From positions 3,433,501 to 3,497,500 of the forward strand of contig NZ_VIWT01000001.1 of NCBI RefSeq assembly GCF_007829815.1: 64,000 nucleotides of DNA. Direction: 5' to 3'. Position numbers and translations under genes: made by a program. Each line of letters opens with the position of its first letter. The first letter of the stretch is position 1. Below the pieces are notes generated by a model. The model worked only from the letters and a program-made list of their open reading frames with translations. It searched no databases and was not told where the DNA came from. Of the stretch, positions 26,695 to 35,844 are shown piece by piece. The DNA comes from Kitasatospora viridis. GTDB taxonomy: Bacteria; Actinomycetota; Actinomycetes; Streptomycetales; Streptomycetaceae.

Positions 26695-27561
26695 ATGGAC
26701 CTGTCCGTCAGGCTGACCAGCGCGGCGCTCAACGCCGGCTCGGTGCTCTCCACCAAGCTGGCCGGGAAGGTCTCCTTCTACCTGTTCTGCCGGCCGCTGG
26801 CCCGCAGCAAGGTGCGCGGCACCGAGCGCGAGGTGCACGAGCGGGCGGTGACCGAGACGCTGACCGTCAACGGCAAGCAGGTCGTCGCCTACCGCTGGGG
26901 CGACGGCAGCCGGCCGGTGCTGCTGCTGCACGGCTGGCGCTCCCGCGCCTCGCGGTACGCGCCCCTGGTGCAGCGCCTGCAGGAGCTCGGCTGCACCGCG
27001 GTGAGCTTCGACGCCCCCGCGCACGGCGACTCCCAGGGCGACACCGTCACGATCCTGGAGTACCGCGAGCTGATCGCCCAACTGCAGGAGAAGTACGGCA
27101 CGTTCGAGTCGGTGGTGGCGCACTCCTTCGGCGTGCTCTGCTCCTTCCTGGCGCTGCGCGAGCCGCTGCGGGCCGGCCGGCTGGTGGCGATCGCGGGGAT
27201 GTCCGACTTCCAGTTCCTGCGCGACGAGTTCGCCGACCAGACGAAGCTCAACGCCCGGCTGCGGGCCGACCTGCAGCGGCGGATCGAGACCGAGCTCTTC
27301 CCGCACCAGGCCGACCCGTGGGTCGACTTCGACGCCAAGCAGCACACCGGGCAGATCGACCTGCCGATCCTGGTGATCCACGACGAGGACGACGACACCG
27401 TGCCGGTCGCCCAGGCCCACCGGCTCAAGGCCGCCTACGGGGACCAGTTGGAACTGGTGGTCACCAAGGGGCTGGGGCACCGCAAGATCATGACGGATCC
27501 CGCGGTGCTGGACAGCGCGATCGGCTTCCTGGTCCCGGAGTCGGTGGGCGAAGTCGGCTAG
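26695..27561 (+). CDS. Alpha/beta hydrolase
   Basis: 288 residues from the ATG at 26695 with GGAG 7 nt upstream. LLLHGWRSRASRY gives the oxyanion-hole loop, VVAHSFGVL is the nucleophile elbow, IHDEDDDTVP carries the acid and GLGHRKIM the final His. Esterase/lipase or thioesterase-like; no substrate can be named. Its start is preceded by the operator pair shared with the hotdog thioesterase. It overlaps the convergent tyrA-like gene by 4 bp, both stops using one CTAG. Confidence 0.82.
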   Translation: MDLSVRLTSAALNAGSVLSTKLAGKVSFYLFCRPLARSKVRGTEREVHERAVTETLTVNGKQVVAYRWGDGSRPVLLLHGWRSRASRYAPLVQRLQELGCTAVSFDAPAHGDSQGDTVTILEYRELIAQLQEKYGTFESVVAHSFGVLCSFLALREPLRAGRLVAIAGMSDFQFLRDEFADQTKLNARLRADLQRRIETELFPHQADPWVDFDAKQHTGQIDLPILVIHDEDDDTVPVAQAHRLKAAYGDQLELVVTKGLGHRKIMTDPAVLDSAIGFLVPESVGEVG

Positions 27562-28487
27562 CGGCCGGCGGGCTGGGCGGCCGCCGCCGGCAGGCGCTCC
27601 CGGCCGGCCACGCCGAGGCTCAGCAGGTGGTGCAACTCCCGCTCGCCGCGCAGCTGCTGGGCCGGGTCGGGACCGGCCAGCCAGTCCAGCGCGGCGACCG
27701 CCACGGCCAGCTCGTCGGCCACCTCGCGCAGCACCTCGGCCACCGGCGCGGCGTTCGAGCGCAGGATGTCGGTCCACAGGTCGGGATCGCCCAGCGCGAT
27801 CCGGGTGGTGTCCCGCAGGCCGGCGCCGGCCAGCCGCAGCCGGGCCGGATCGGTGTCCGCCAGCCGGCCGGCGATCAGCGAGGCCAGCAGGTGCGGGGCG
27901 TGCGAGGTGAGGGCCACCGTGCGGTCGTGCTCGGCGGCGTCCATCAGCAGCAACTCGGCGCCGCACAGCCGGATCAGCTCGCTCGCCCGGGCCACCGCGG
28001 CGGGATCGGTGCGGGCGGACGGGGTGAGCACCCAGGTGCGGCCGTGGAACAGGTCGGCCCGGGCGGCGGACGGACCCGAGCGTTCGGCACCGGCCATCGG
28101 GTGGCCGCCGACGTAGCCGCGCAGGTCGGCGCCGGCCGTCGCGGCGGTCCGCTGGGGCGGCAGCTTCACGCTGCCGACATCGGTGAAGTAGTGGGCCAGG
28201 CCGGAGCGCTGGTACTCGATCAGGGCGCTCGGGATGGCAGAGGGCGGCATCGCCAGCACCGCCAGGTCCACCGGGTGCGGTGGGCGGGCGGCCCGGCCGG
28301 CGCCGAGCGCGGCGGCCTCCCGGGCCACCTCGGGGTCGCGGTCCAGCAGGTAGGTGGTGACCCCGCGGGCCGACAGGGCCAGCCCGACCGAGGTGCCGAT
28401 CAGACCGGTGCCGACCACGGCCGCGGTCCGCAGCGGTCTGCGGTCGACGCGGTGGAACTCGGCCTCGACGGTGTTGAGCTCGGACAC
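27558..28487 (-). CDS. tyrA: Prephenate dehydrogenase (4-hydroxyphenylpyruvate supply)
   Basis: 309 residues from the GTG at 28487, which has GAGGAG 7 nt upstream. Rossmann motif VVGTGLIGTSVGLAL, then FTDVGSVK, YVGGHPMAGAERSG (the catalytic His region) and the all-helical C-terminal half. It turns prephenate into 4-hydroxyphenylpyruvate with NAD(P)+. Such a dedicated copy is a usual member of Hpg supply sets (first step) next to hydroxymandelate synthase. Last gene of the long minus-strand series; 155 bp from the PhyH gene. Confidence 0.9.
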   Translation of the reverse strand: MSELNTVEAEFHRVDRRPLRTAAVVGTGLIGTSVGLALSARGVTTYLLDRDPEVAREAAALGAGRAARPPHPVDLAVLAMPPSAIPSALIEYQRSGLAHYFTDVGSVKLPPQRTAATAGADLRGYVGGHPMAGAERSGPSAARADLFHGRTWVLTPSARTDPAAVARASELIRLCGAELLLMDAAEHDRTVALTSHAPHLLASLIAGRLADTDPARLRLAGAGLRDTTRIALGDPDLWTDILRSNAAPVAEVLREVADELAVAVAALDWLAGPDPAQQLRGERELHHLLSLGVAGRERLPAAAAQPAGR

Positions 28488-28642
28488 GTGCCTCTCCTCG
28501 CGATGGGTCGGCGGGGCGCCGGCCGCTCGGGCGTGATCGGGGGGTCGTGAGCCAGGGAAGGGTCGATGGGCGGGGACGGCCGGGGAAGCGGGGACGGCCG
28601 GAAAAGCAGTGGGCGCCGGCCGGTCGGCCGACGCCCTGCGAC

Positions 28643-29557
28643 TCAGGACTGCCAGGTGGTCGGGCAGTAGGCCGGGTCCGCGTAGTCCGGCAGCCCGTCG
28701 GCGGTGCGGCGCACCAGCACGTCGTGGTTGTAGGACACCTCGGAGCCGTCCGAGCGGGTGAACGGGCGGTACTGGTTCTCGCCGTCCTGCAGGTGCAGCG
28801 AGATCGCCCGGCGCGGGATCTCGCCGACGTTCGCGCCGCTGCCGTGGTAGGTGCGGCAGTGGTGGAAGTTCATGTGCCCGCGCGGGATGGTGATCGGCAG
28901 CTTCTTCAGCTCGACCCCGTTGAACTCGGCGTTCTCCGCCAGCATGACGTCGAGCTCGCTGTTGTCGCGCTCGGCGAAGTGCAGGGAGGTGCGGTCGTTC
29001 TCCGCGGTCTCCTTCCAGCGGTGGCTGCCGTCCACCATGGTGATGGTGCCGAGCTCCTCGGTGCAGTCGTGGAACGGGATGAACGCGGTCAGCATCCGCT
29101 CCGAGCTGCAGGTCGCCCAGTAGTGCCGGTCGAAGTGCCACGGCACGATGTTGGAGCGCTCCTCCGGCGCCGGCGGCTTGTAGATCAGGGTGGACTGGAA
29201 GATCCGGATCGACGAGGTGCCGGTCAGCAGCGCGGCGACCGCGCCGATCAGCGGCTTGCGCAGGATCGCGCCGATCCGGTCGTCCTCGTAGTGGATGTAG
29301 TCGTTGTGGCGCTGCACGCCGCCGGCCGAGGGCTCCCAGTAGGCGAGCTTGGGCGGGCGCACCGGCAGGCGGCGGTCGCGGTGGCCGGCGTAGAAGTCCT
29401 CGCTGGCCTTCTCCAGCAGGGCGGTCTCCTCGTCGCTCAGCAGCTTCTTGGAGAGGTACCAGCCGTGCTCCTGGTAGAAGTGGACGTCCTCCTCCGAGGG
29501 GAGCAGGGCCAGCTCCTCCTCGGTCAGGACGAATACCTGCTGATCGGTGGTGCTCAC
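28643..29557 (-). CDS. Phytanoyl-CoA dioxygenase (PhyH) family, Fe(II)/2-oxoglutarate enzyme
   Basis: 304 residues from the GTG at 29557 with AAGGGAG 7 nt upstream. The 2-His-1-carboxylate triad can be read as His and Asp in PWHFDRHYW and the distal His in CRTYHGSG; the Arg that holds 2-oxoglutarate is probably in PRRAISLHL. The family hydroxylates, halogenates or desaturates aliphatic carbons. Its position between tyrA and hmaS makes a tailoring role likely, for example on the acyl chain or on the Hpg unit. Cytoplasmic. Confidence 0.88.
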   Translation of the reverse strand: MSTTDQQVFVLTEEELALLPSEEDVHFYQEHGWYLSKKLLSDEETALLEKASEDFYAGHRDRRLPVRPPKLAYWEPSAGGVQRHNDYIHYEDDRIGAILRKPLIGAVAALLTGTSSIRIFQSTLIYKPPAPEERSNIVPWHFDRHYWATCSSERMLTAFIPFHDCTEELGTITMVDGSHRWKETAENDRTSLHFAERDNSELDVMLAENAEFNGVELKKLPITIPRGHMNFHHCRTYHGSGANVGEIPRRAISLHLQDGENQYRPFTRSDGSEVSYNHDVLVRRTADGLPDYADPAYCPTTWQS

Positions 29558-29589
29558 GGGTAGCTCCCTTTGCGTGTGGTGACGGTGTG

Positions 29590-30654
29590 TCAGGTCGTGG
29601 TCTTCTCGCGGTCCACGGCCTCGTACAGGGCCTTCACGTTGCCGCTGCCGAAGGTCTTGGCGCCGTGCCGGTCGATGACCTCGAAGAAGTAGGTGTTCCG
29701 CACGTGCATCGACTGGGCGAAGATCTGGAACACCTGGCCCCAGTGGTCGCGGTCGACCAGGACGTTGGTGTCCCGCAGGTCCTTGATGTCGAGCTCCGGC
29801 ACGCCGAGCCGGTTCTCCAGCTCGTCGTAGTAGCTGCCCGGGGTCTCCAGGAAGCGCACGCCGCGCCGCTCCAGCACCCGCACGGCCGACACGATGTCGT
29901 CGGTCAGCAGGGCCAGGTGCTGCACGCCGGCACCGCCGTGCCGGCCCAGGAAGCCGTCGATCTGGCCGGGGCGGCGGTCGGTCACCGGCTCGATGATCGT
30001 GAAGGTGACGCCGCCGGACGGGCTCTGGACCACCTTGGAGTCCATCGCCTGCTCGCCGACCTCGATGAACTCCTGGAAGATCTGGCTGAAGCCGAAGACC
30101 TCCTGGTAGTACTCCACGGTTCTGGTCAGCTCGCCGCCCGGCACCAGGACGGCGGCGTGGTCCACGATCGAGAAGAGGTGCTCGCCCTCCTCGATGTCGG
30201 GGGCGATCAGCTCGATCAGGCCGGGCAGGAACTCCTCGGTGTCGCCGACCCGCTGGACCAGCCGGTGGGTGACGTCGCCGAAGCCGGAGACCATCGCGGT
30301 GGTCACCGCGTTCTCGCCCTGCTGCTCGGTGCGCACCGGCTCCACCGCCTCGGCGCCGCGCGACACCAGGGTGGCGAAGGCCTCGGCCGCGTCGTCCACG
30401 CCGAAGGCGATCACGCCGACGCCGTCGCCGTGCCGGCCCACGTACTCGGCGGCCGGGTGGCGGGCGTCCAGCCCGGTGGTCAGCAGCACCTGGACCTGGC
30501 CCTGGCGCAACAGGATCGTGCGCTGGCCGTCCAGGCCGGTCTCCGGGCCGCCCTGGCCGGCGACCCGGAAGCCGAACGCGGTGCACAAGTAGAAGGCTGC
30601 CTGCTGGGCGTCTCCGACGTAGAACTCGACGTGGTCCACACCATGGATTTCCAC
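29590..30654 (-). CDS. hmaS: 4-hydroxymandelate synthase (HPPD superfamily)
   Basis: 354 residues, two vicinal-oxygen-chelate halves. Iron ligands are H166 (IVDHAAV), H246 (GVQHLAL) and E325 (YFFEVID). HPPD and HmaS share this fold. Here the active-site strand reads VVQSPSGGVTFTIIEP, which fits HmaS; HPPDs usually have the sequence ending NEP. Hydroxymandelate oxidase and an HpgT-like gene lie nearby, which supports HmaS. Reaction: 4-hydroxyphenylpyruvate plus O2 gives 4-hydroxymandelate, the second step to Hpg. An ordinary tyrosine-catabolic HPPD is the alternative. Confidence 0.85.
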   Translation of the reverse strand: MEIHGVDHVEFYVGDAQQAAFYLCTAFGFRVAGQGGPETGLDGQRTILLRQGQVQVLLTTGLDARHPAAEYVGRHGDGVGVIAFGVDDAAEAFATLVSRGAEAVEPVRTEQQGENAVTTAMVSGFGDVTHRLVQRVGDTEEFLPGLIELIAPDIEEGEHLFSIVDHAAVLVPGGELTRTVEYYQEVFGFSQIFQEFIEVGEQAMDSKVVQSPSGGVTFTIIEPVTDRRPGQIDGFLGRHGGAGVQHLALLTDDIVSAVRVLERRGVRFLETPGSYYDELENRLGVPELDIKDLRDTNVLVDRDHWGQVFQIFAQSMHVRNTYFFEVIDRHGAKTFGSGNVKALYEAVDREKTTT

Positions 30655-30679
30655 CGGGGCTCCATCCGATCTTTCGTCG

Positions 30680-31198
30680 TTAGGTTTCGGGTTGTGCGGT
30701 CTTCAGCTCGGCGCGGAAGCGGCAGGTCTCGGAGCCCTCCCGCTGGCACTCCAGCCGGCAGTCCGAGACCGGCACCCGCAGGCCCTCGAACCAGGAGGCC
30801 CGCAGTTCCAGGCAGGGGCACTCGTAGCCCTCCAGCGCCCGGGCGGCCCTGAGCATCTGCAGGGCGAAGGACTTGGTCACCACGGTCTCGACCGTGCGGT
30901 CGTCGATCACGTGCTGGCTGACCTGGGACATCCGGTCGGCGCCCATCAGTGCCAGCACCGCGTCGATCCGCTCGGCCAGTTCGGCCGAGGAGGGGGCGCT
31001 CGCCTGCTCCGGGTTTGCCCGCAGGTAGTCGGCCGCCACCCGGCGGCCGACGAAGGCGACGGCCTCGGCGTTGATCTCGTTGGCCGCCTGCTGGCCGTAC
31101 CGCTTGCGCACGCCCTGGTACCAGCGCGCGTCGTGCAGCCACCAGTGCCGGAACACCTGCTCCAGCTCGGCGTCGAGCTCGGGCGGGTGCTCAGTCAC
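30680..31198 (-). CDS. Conserved-looking protein of unknown function, Cys-rich C-terminus
   Basis: 172 residues. The N-terminal half is helical and rich in Trp/His/Arg (FRHWWLHDARWYQGV). The C-terminal part has four Cys in a short span: CPC, then SDCRLEC and TCRF, which could bind a metal or an iron-sulfur cluster. I do not recognise the family with certainty. Its start overlaps the end of the ketosynthase gene by 8 bp, so it is part of the operon and probably of the pathway. Confidence 0.65.
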   Translation of the reverse strand: MTEHPPELDAELEQVFRHWWLHDARWYQGVRKRYGQQAANEINAEAVAFVGRRVAADYLRANPEQASAPSSAELAERIDAVLALMGADRMSQVSQHVIDDRTVETVVTKSFALQMLRAARALEGYECPCLELRASWFEGLRVPVSDCRLECQREGSETCRFRAELKTAQPET

Positions 31199-32456
31199 CG
31201 TCGTTCTCCCGGCCGCGCCGCTTCGGGGTGCTCGCCGGGCCGAACAGCAGGCTGACGTTGTGCCCGCCGAAGGCGAAGGAGTTGGAGAGCACGGCGCGCA
31301 CCGCGGCCGGGCGGGCCACGCCGCGCACGTGGTCCAGCTCGCAGTCCGGGCCGACCTCCTCCAGGTTGGCGGTGGCCGGCAGCAGGCCCTTGGCCAGCGC
31401 CAGCACGCTGACCGCGGCCTCCAGCGCGCCGGTGCCGCCGAGCAGGTGCCCGGTCTGGCCCTTGGTGCTGCTGACCGCCGGGTGGTGGTCGCCGAAGACC
31501 GCGCGGATCGCCTTGGCCTCCGCCGAGTCGCCGATCTTGGTCGCGGTGCCGTGGGCGTTGATGTAGCCGATGTCGGCCGGGTCCAGGCCGGAGACGGCGA
31601 TCGCCCGCTTCATCGCGCCCGCCGCGCCGGCGCCGTCCGGGCGCGGGGTGGTGGGCTTGAAGGCGTCGGTGGTGGCGCCCCAGCCGATCAGGTCGGCGTA
31701 GCCGCCGGCGCCGCGGGCCGCCGCGTGCTCGGCCCGCTCCACCACCAGCACGCCGGCGCCCTCGGCCAGCACGAAGCCGTTGCGGCGCCGGTCGAACGGG
31801 CGGCTGGCCTGGGTCGGGTCCGCCCAGTTGGTGGCCAGCGCCCGGGCGTGGCCGAAGGCCAGCGCGCTGGTCGGGTTGAGCGGCGACTCGGAGCCGCCGC
31901 AGACCACCACGTCGGTGTGGCCCTCCTGGATCAGCCGGAAGGCCTCGGCCACCGCGTGCGCGCTGGCGGTGCAGGCGGTGGCGATCGAGGAGCTGTAGCC
32001 CTGGATGCCGTGCTTGATGGCGATCCGGGCGGCCGCCATGTTGGGCAGCATGCCGGGCAGCAGGTACGGGCTGACGGCGGTGTGGCCGCGCTCGGCGCGG
32101 GCCAGGGTCTGCGCCTCGTAGGTGGTCAGGCCGCCGGCGCCGCTGGAGACGACCACGGCGACCCGCTCCGGGTCGACGTCCTGACCCACCGTCAGTCCGG
32201 CGTCGGCCAGCGCGTCGTCGGCCGCGGCCAGGGCCATCAGCACGAACCGGTCCACCATCCGGCCCTCGGTGGCCGGCAGCACCTCGGTGGCGGCGATCTC
32301 CGGCGCCAGGCCGGCGAAGGCCACGGAGTTGCCGAGCACGTGGCCCTCAGGGATGTCGCGGATGCCGGACTTGCCGGCGATCAGGCCCGCGAAGACCTCC
32401 TCGGCGCCGCGGCCGAGCGGGGAGAAGAGACCGAGACCGGTCACCACGGCGGTCAT
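31191..32456 (-). CDS. Beta-ketoacyl-ACP synthase, FabF type
   Basis: 421 residues. The complete Cys-His-His triad: Cys162 in IATACTASAHA, His in INAHGTATK and His in KGQTGHLLGGTG. It elongates acyl-ACP by decarboxylative condensation with malonyl-ACP. Its ATG overlaps the ligase stop (ATGA). With the second ketosynthase (34696-35844) it resembles the paired KS of aryl polyene and other type II systems, but both here keep the active-site residues. Confidence 0.92.
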   Translation of the reverse strand: MTAVVTGLGLFSPLGRGAEEVFAGLIAGKSGIRDIPEGHVLGNSVAFAGLAPEIAATEVLPATEGRMVDRFVLMALAAADDALADAGLTVGQDVDPERVAVVVSSGAGGLTTYEAQTLARAERGHTAVSPYLLPGMLPNMAAARIAIKHGIQGYSSSIATACTASAHAVAEAFRLIQEGHTDVVVCGGSESPLNPTSALAFGHARALATNWADPTQASRPFDRRRNGFVLAEGAGVLVVERAEHAAARGAGGYADLIGWGATTDAFKPTTPRPDGAGAAGAMKRAIAVSGLDPADIGYINAHGTATKIGDSAEAKAIRAVFGDHHPAVSSTKGQTGHLLGGTGALEAAVSVLALAKGLLPATANLEEVGPDCELDHVRGVARPAAVRAVLSNSFAFGGHNVSLLFGPASTPKRRGRENDGD

Positions 32457-34111
32457 GCGGACACCTCCGAACCGGCGATCAGCGCGGCCAGTTCGCCGCT
32501 GCGGTAGAGCTCGCGCAGGGCGACCTTGCGGACCTTGCCGGTCGGCCCGAGCGGCAGCACCGCCGAGTCGATGGCCAGCACCTCGCGGATCGCCGCCCGG
32601 ACGTTCGGCTCCAGCGCGGCCAGCGCCTGGGCGCGCTGCTCCTCGCCCAGTTCGGCGCCGGGCGCCGGGACCAGCAGCAGGGTGGCGCTGGCCGGCTCGC
32701 CGGCCTCGGCCGGGACCGCGACCACGGTGCACTCCAGCACCTCGGGGCAGGTGGCCAGCACCTTCTCCTCGGTGGCGGCGGTGTAGAGCCAGGAGCCGTC
32801 GTCCAGCTGGACCGAGTCCACCATCCGGTCCACGTGGTAGAAGTAGCCCGCCTCGTCCCGGTAGACCAGGTCGCCGGTGAGGAAGTAGCCGCCCACCCGG
32901 GTCCGGTAGGTGGTGGTCGAGTCGTTCCAGTAACCGATCGACAGGGTCGGGGCGTTGATGCCCAGCTGGCCGACCTTGCCGACCGGCAGCTTGTCGCCGT
33001 TCTCGTCCAGCACCGCGCAGTCCGAGAAGGCGTGCGGCTTGCCGATGCAGCGGCCGTAGCGGTTGCTGTCCGGGGTGTGGGTGATGAAGAACTGGGAGTG
33101 GCCCATCTCGCTGGAGCCCAGGCCGTCCAGGAAGATCGAGCCGGTCCGCTTGACCTTCTTGCGGTTCTCCAGCACGTCGCGGCTGCCGACCGCGACCAGT
33201 CGGCGCACGTGCGCCTCGTGCGCGCAGTCGCCGGTGTTCCACCAGGCCCGCACCGAGCTCAGGTCGCGGGCGGTCAGGTCGGTGCCGGCCAGCTCGGACC
33301 AGACGGCGGCGAAGCCCAGGATGCTCTCCGGGCGCCACTGCTCGATGGCGTCCAGCACCACCGGGCCGTGCGGGGCGGAGATCAGCGCGAGCTCGATGTG
33401 GCTGGCCAGCGCCAGGTTGACCGCGATCACGGTGGCGGCGTGCGCCGAGGGCAGCGCGCTGAGGATGCGCTCCATGCCCTGCGGCTTGGGCAGCGACAGC
33501 CGGTGCTTGATCGAGGCGAACAGGCTGCGGTGCGAGTGGCCGACCGCCTTGGACAGGCCGGTGGTGCCGGAGGAGTGGGTGATCACCGCCGGGTCGTCCG
33601 GGTGGTAGCGGAACGGGGCCGGCGCGGCGGCCGCGTCGCCCTTGCCCAACTCCTTGACGTCCAGCAGCAGTTCGGCCTTCAGTCCGTGCTCCAGCAGGAG
33701 CTCGCGGTGGGCCTGGTCGACCAGCACCGGGGTGTCGTCGCCGAACCGCACCCGGACGTAGCGGGCAGCCGTCCCGCCGGGCATCGCACCGTTGATCAGG
33801 GCGCCGATCGCACCGAGCCGGGCCAGCGCGAGGAAGCTGAGCACCTGGTCGGCGGCGTCGGTGACGTAGACCGCGACCGGGTCCCGGGGCTTGACCCCGA
33901 GGGCGTGCAGCGCGGCGGACCGGGCCGCCACCCGCTCGCCCAGCTGACGCAGGCTCAGGGCCTGCCAGGCCGGGTGGCCGTCCACCTCGGTGTCGAAGGT
34001 CAGCGCCGGGTCGTCGAGGCCCTTGCCCCGCTCGATCAGCGCGGTGAGCACGTTACCGGTGCCCAGCTGCGGGTCGGCCGCGAGTTCGGCCCGGTTCCAC
34101 GGTGCGTTCAT
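32453..34111 (-). CDS. Acyl-adenylating ligase (ANL superfamily)
   Basis: 552 residues with HSSGTTGLSKAVGHSH (ATP loop), FLDGLGSSEMG, GGYFLTGDLVYRD and the terminal catalytic Lys in PTGKVRKVALREL. The C-terminal domain is complete, as in CoA or ACP ligases. Substrate unknown; candidates in this locus are an Hpg/4-hydroxybenzoyl-type acid or a free fatty acid. Translationally coupled to the FabF-type KS downstream. Confidence 0.87.
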   Translation of the reverse strand: MNAPWNRAELAADPQLGTGNVLTALIERGKGLDDPALTFDTEVDGHPAWQALSLRQLGERVAARSAALHALGVKPRDPVAVYVTDAADQVLSFLALARLGAIGALINGAMPGGTAARYVRVRFGDDTPVLVDQAHRELLLEHGLKAELLLDVKELGKGDAAAAPAPFRYHPDDPAVITHSSGTTGLSKAVGHSHRSLFASIKHRLSLPKPQGMERILSALPSAHAATVIAVNLALASHIELALISAPHGPVVLDAIEQWRPESILGFAAVWSELAGTDLTARDLSSVRAWWNTGDCAHEAHVRRLVAVGSRDVLENRKKVKRTGSIFLDGLGSSEMGHSQFFITHTPDSNRYGRCIGKPHAFSDCAVLDENGDKLPVGKVGQLGINAPTLSIGYWNDSTTTYRTRVGGYFLTGDLVYRDEAGYFYHVDRMVDSVQLDDGSWLYTAATEEKVLATCPEVLECTVVAVPAEAGEPASATLLLVPAPGAELGEEQRAQALAALEPNVRAAIREVLAIDSAVLPLGPTGKVRKVALRELYRSGELAALIAGSEVSA

Positions 34112-34135
34112 CGGCGTTCCTTAAAAGGTTCGGGC

Positions 34136-34699
34136 TTAGGGGTTCGGGTGGCGGCGCGGCTCGGGCCCGCCCGGGCCCAGCAGCACCGCGACGGCCTGGT
34201 CCGACTCGGCGCCGGGGCCGGCCAGTTCGGCCAGCACCACCAGCACTTCGTCCACCTCGCCGGTGGCCAGCATCAGCTCGGCCTGGGCGCTCGCGTCGTC
34301 CACCGGGTCGTCCACCGGGCTGATGCAGACCAGCGGGCCGGTGATCCCCCAGCGGGAGGTCACCTTGCCGCCGATCGAGTTGGGCACCGACTGGAAGAAG
34401 AGCAGCGGGGAGACCCGCTTGCCGGCGTCCACCAGGTCGGCGATGGTGCGTGCGGTCTCCTGGTCGCCACCGGGGCTGACCAGCAGCAGTGCGGTCCGCT
34501 CGCCCGCTTCGGGGGCCAGCGGTGCGGCCGCGTGCCGCCGGCCCAGGCAGCGGTCCGCCACCCCGGCCACCAGGCCGGGGAAGTCGGAGGCGACGAAGCC
34601 GGGCACCGGGGCGGGCCGGCCGCCCTGCGGGTCGTGCTCGGCCGAGGCCAGCACGGTGAAGCCGGACCGCTCGAACTCCTTGCGCCAACGCTCCGTCAT
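34136..34699 (-). CDS. Short ketosynthase-like protein (partial KS fold)
   Basis: 187 residues. LLFFQSVPNSIGGKVTSRWG and ITGPLVCIS resemble the N-terminal region of ketosynthases (compare the Met-Pro-Asn and Gly-Pro segments), and the length fits a stand-alone ketoacyl-synthase N-terminal domain as found with aryl polyene-type genes. No active-site Cys, His or His is evident. Overlaps the full KS upstream by 4 bp and lies 24 bp before the ligase gene. It may be a non-catalytic partner of the KS. Confidence 0.6.
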   Translation of the reverse strand: MTERWRKEFERSGFTVLASAEHDPQGGRPAPVPGFVASDFPGLVAGVADRCLGRRHAAAPLAPEAGERTALLLVSPGGDQETARTIADLVDAGKRVSPLLFFQSVPNSIGGKVTSRWGITGPLVCISPVDDPVDDASAQAELMLATGEVDEVLVVLAELAGPGAESDQAVAVLLGPGGPEPRRHPNP

Positions 34700-35844
34700 C
34701 GACTCACCACCAGTGCGGTATTGGCCCCGCCGAAGGCCGAGTTGACGGAGAGCACGTGGCGCAGCGGGGCGCTCAGCGGCCGGTCCACCACGGTCAGCGG
34801 GCAGTCCGGGTCGGGCAGGTAGTCGCCGCCGTTCACCGGCAGCCGGCCCTCGTTCAGGGCGAGCACCGAGACGGCCAGTTCGACCAGTCCGGAGGCCTCC
34901 AGGCAGTGCCCGTGCACCGACTTGCTGGAGCTGACCGGCACCCGGGCGGCGACCTGCGCGCCGAGCGCGCGGTGCAGTCCGGCGCTCTCCGCGGTGTCGC
35001 TGGCGGTGGTGCCGGTGCCGTGCGCGTTCACGTAGTCCAGTTCCTCGGCGGCCAGTGCGGCGCGGCGCAGCGCGGCGCCGACGGCGCGGGCCAGGCCCAG
35101 GCCCTCGGGGTGCGGCTGGCTGACGTGGTAGGCGTCGCCGGCCCGGCCCCAGCCGGCCAGTCGGGCCAGCGGCTCCCGGCCGCGCCCGGTGGCGGCCGGC
35201 TCGGCCTCCAGCACCACGGCCACCGCCGCGTCGCCGAGCACCATGCCCTGGCGGCCGGTGCTGAACGGCCGCAGCCGGCCGTCCGCGGCGAGGGCCCGGG
35301 CGCTGTCGAAGAGGGTGAAGCGGTCGGCCTCCAGGAAGTACCCGGCGGCCACCACCACCCGGTCCAGGCGCCCGGTGGAGATCAGCGCGGCCGCGTCGGC
35401 GACCGCGGTGCTGGCGGCCACGCAGGCGGTGGTGTAGGTGCGCAGGACGCCGTTCAGGCCGGTGTCGGCGGCCAGCGCCGCGGCCAGTGCGCCGGCCCGC
35501 AGCTCGGGCCGTTCGGCGCCGCCGGGGCGGGCCGCGGCGCGGTCCGGGGTTCCGGCGAACATCAGTGGGGTGTCGACGAGTTGTTCGTCCGTCAGGCCGG
35601 CGGCGGTGATCGCGCCGCGGACCACGGCGCGCAGCTCGGCGGCCAGGTCGGGAGTGCCGGGCAGCTGGGCGGCCCGGGTGGTGCGGCGGGCCGAGACGTC
35701 GAACCGGTCGACCTCGGAGAACGAGTCGGCGCCGGTGAAGACCGCCTCGGCCAGCGCGGCGGTGCCCCGCCCGCAGGCGGTGACCGCGTCGATCGCGGTC
35801 ACCACCACGGGCCGGGCCGCCGGTGCGGCGAGCAGCTCAGGCAT
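34696..35844 (-). CDS. Beta-ketoacyl-ACP synthase (second copy)
   Basis: 382 residues, short for a FabF. The catalytic residues are present: Cys141 in TYTTACVAAS, His274 in VNAHGTGTT and His312 in KSVHGHCLEASG. The N-terminus lacks the usual GLG motif (TAIDAVTACG). Could be a chain-length-factor-like partner of the other KS or an independent condensing enzyme. Overlaps the ACP gene at its start (8 bp) and the short KS-like gene at its end (4 bp). Confidence 0.88.
   Translation of the reverse strand: MPELLAAPAARPVVVTAIDAVTACGRGTAALAEAVFTGADSFSEVDRFDVSARRTTRAAQLPGTPDLAAELRAVVRGAITAAGLTDEQLVDTPLMFAGTPDRAAARPGGAERPELRAGALAAALAADTGLNGVLRTYTTACVAASTAVADAAALISTGRLDRVVVAAGYFLEADRFTLFDSARALAADGRLRPFSTGRQGMVLGDAAVAVVLEAEPAATGRGREPLARLAGWGRAGDAYHVSQPHPEGLGLARAVGAALRRAALAAEELDYVNAHGTGTTASDTAESAGLHRALGAQVAARVPVSSSKSVHGHCLEASGLVELAVSVLALNEGRLPVNGGDYLPDPDCPLTVVDRPLSAPLRHVLSVNSAFGGANTALVVSR

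Noticed and set aside
29590..30654. Housekeeping 4-hydroxyphenylpyruvate dioxygenase
   Set aside because: The active-site strand ends IIEP, not the NEP usual in HPPD, and hydroxymandelate oxidase plus HpgT-like genes are close; HmaS is preferred though not proven.
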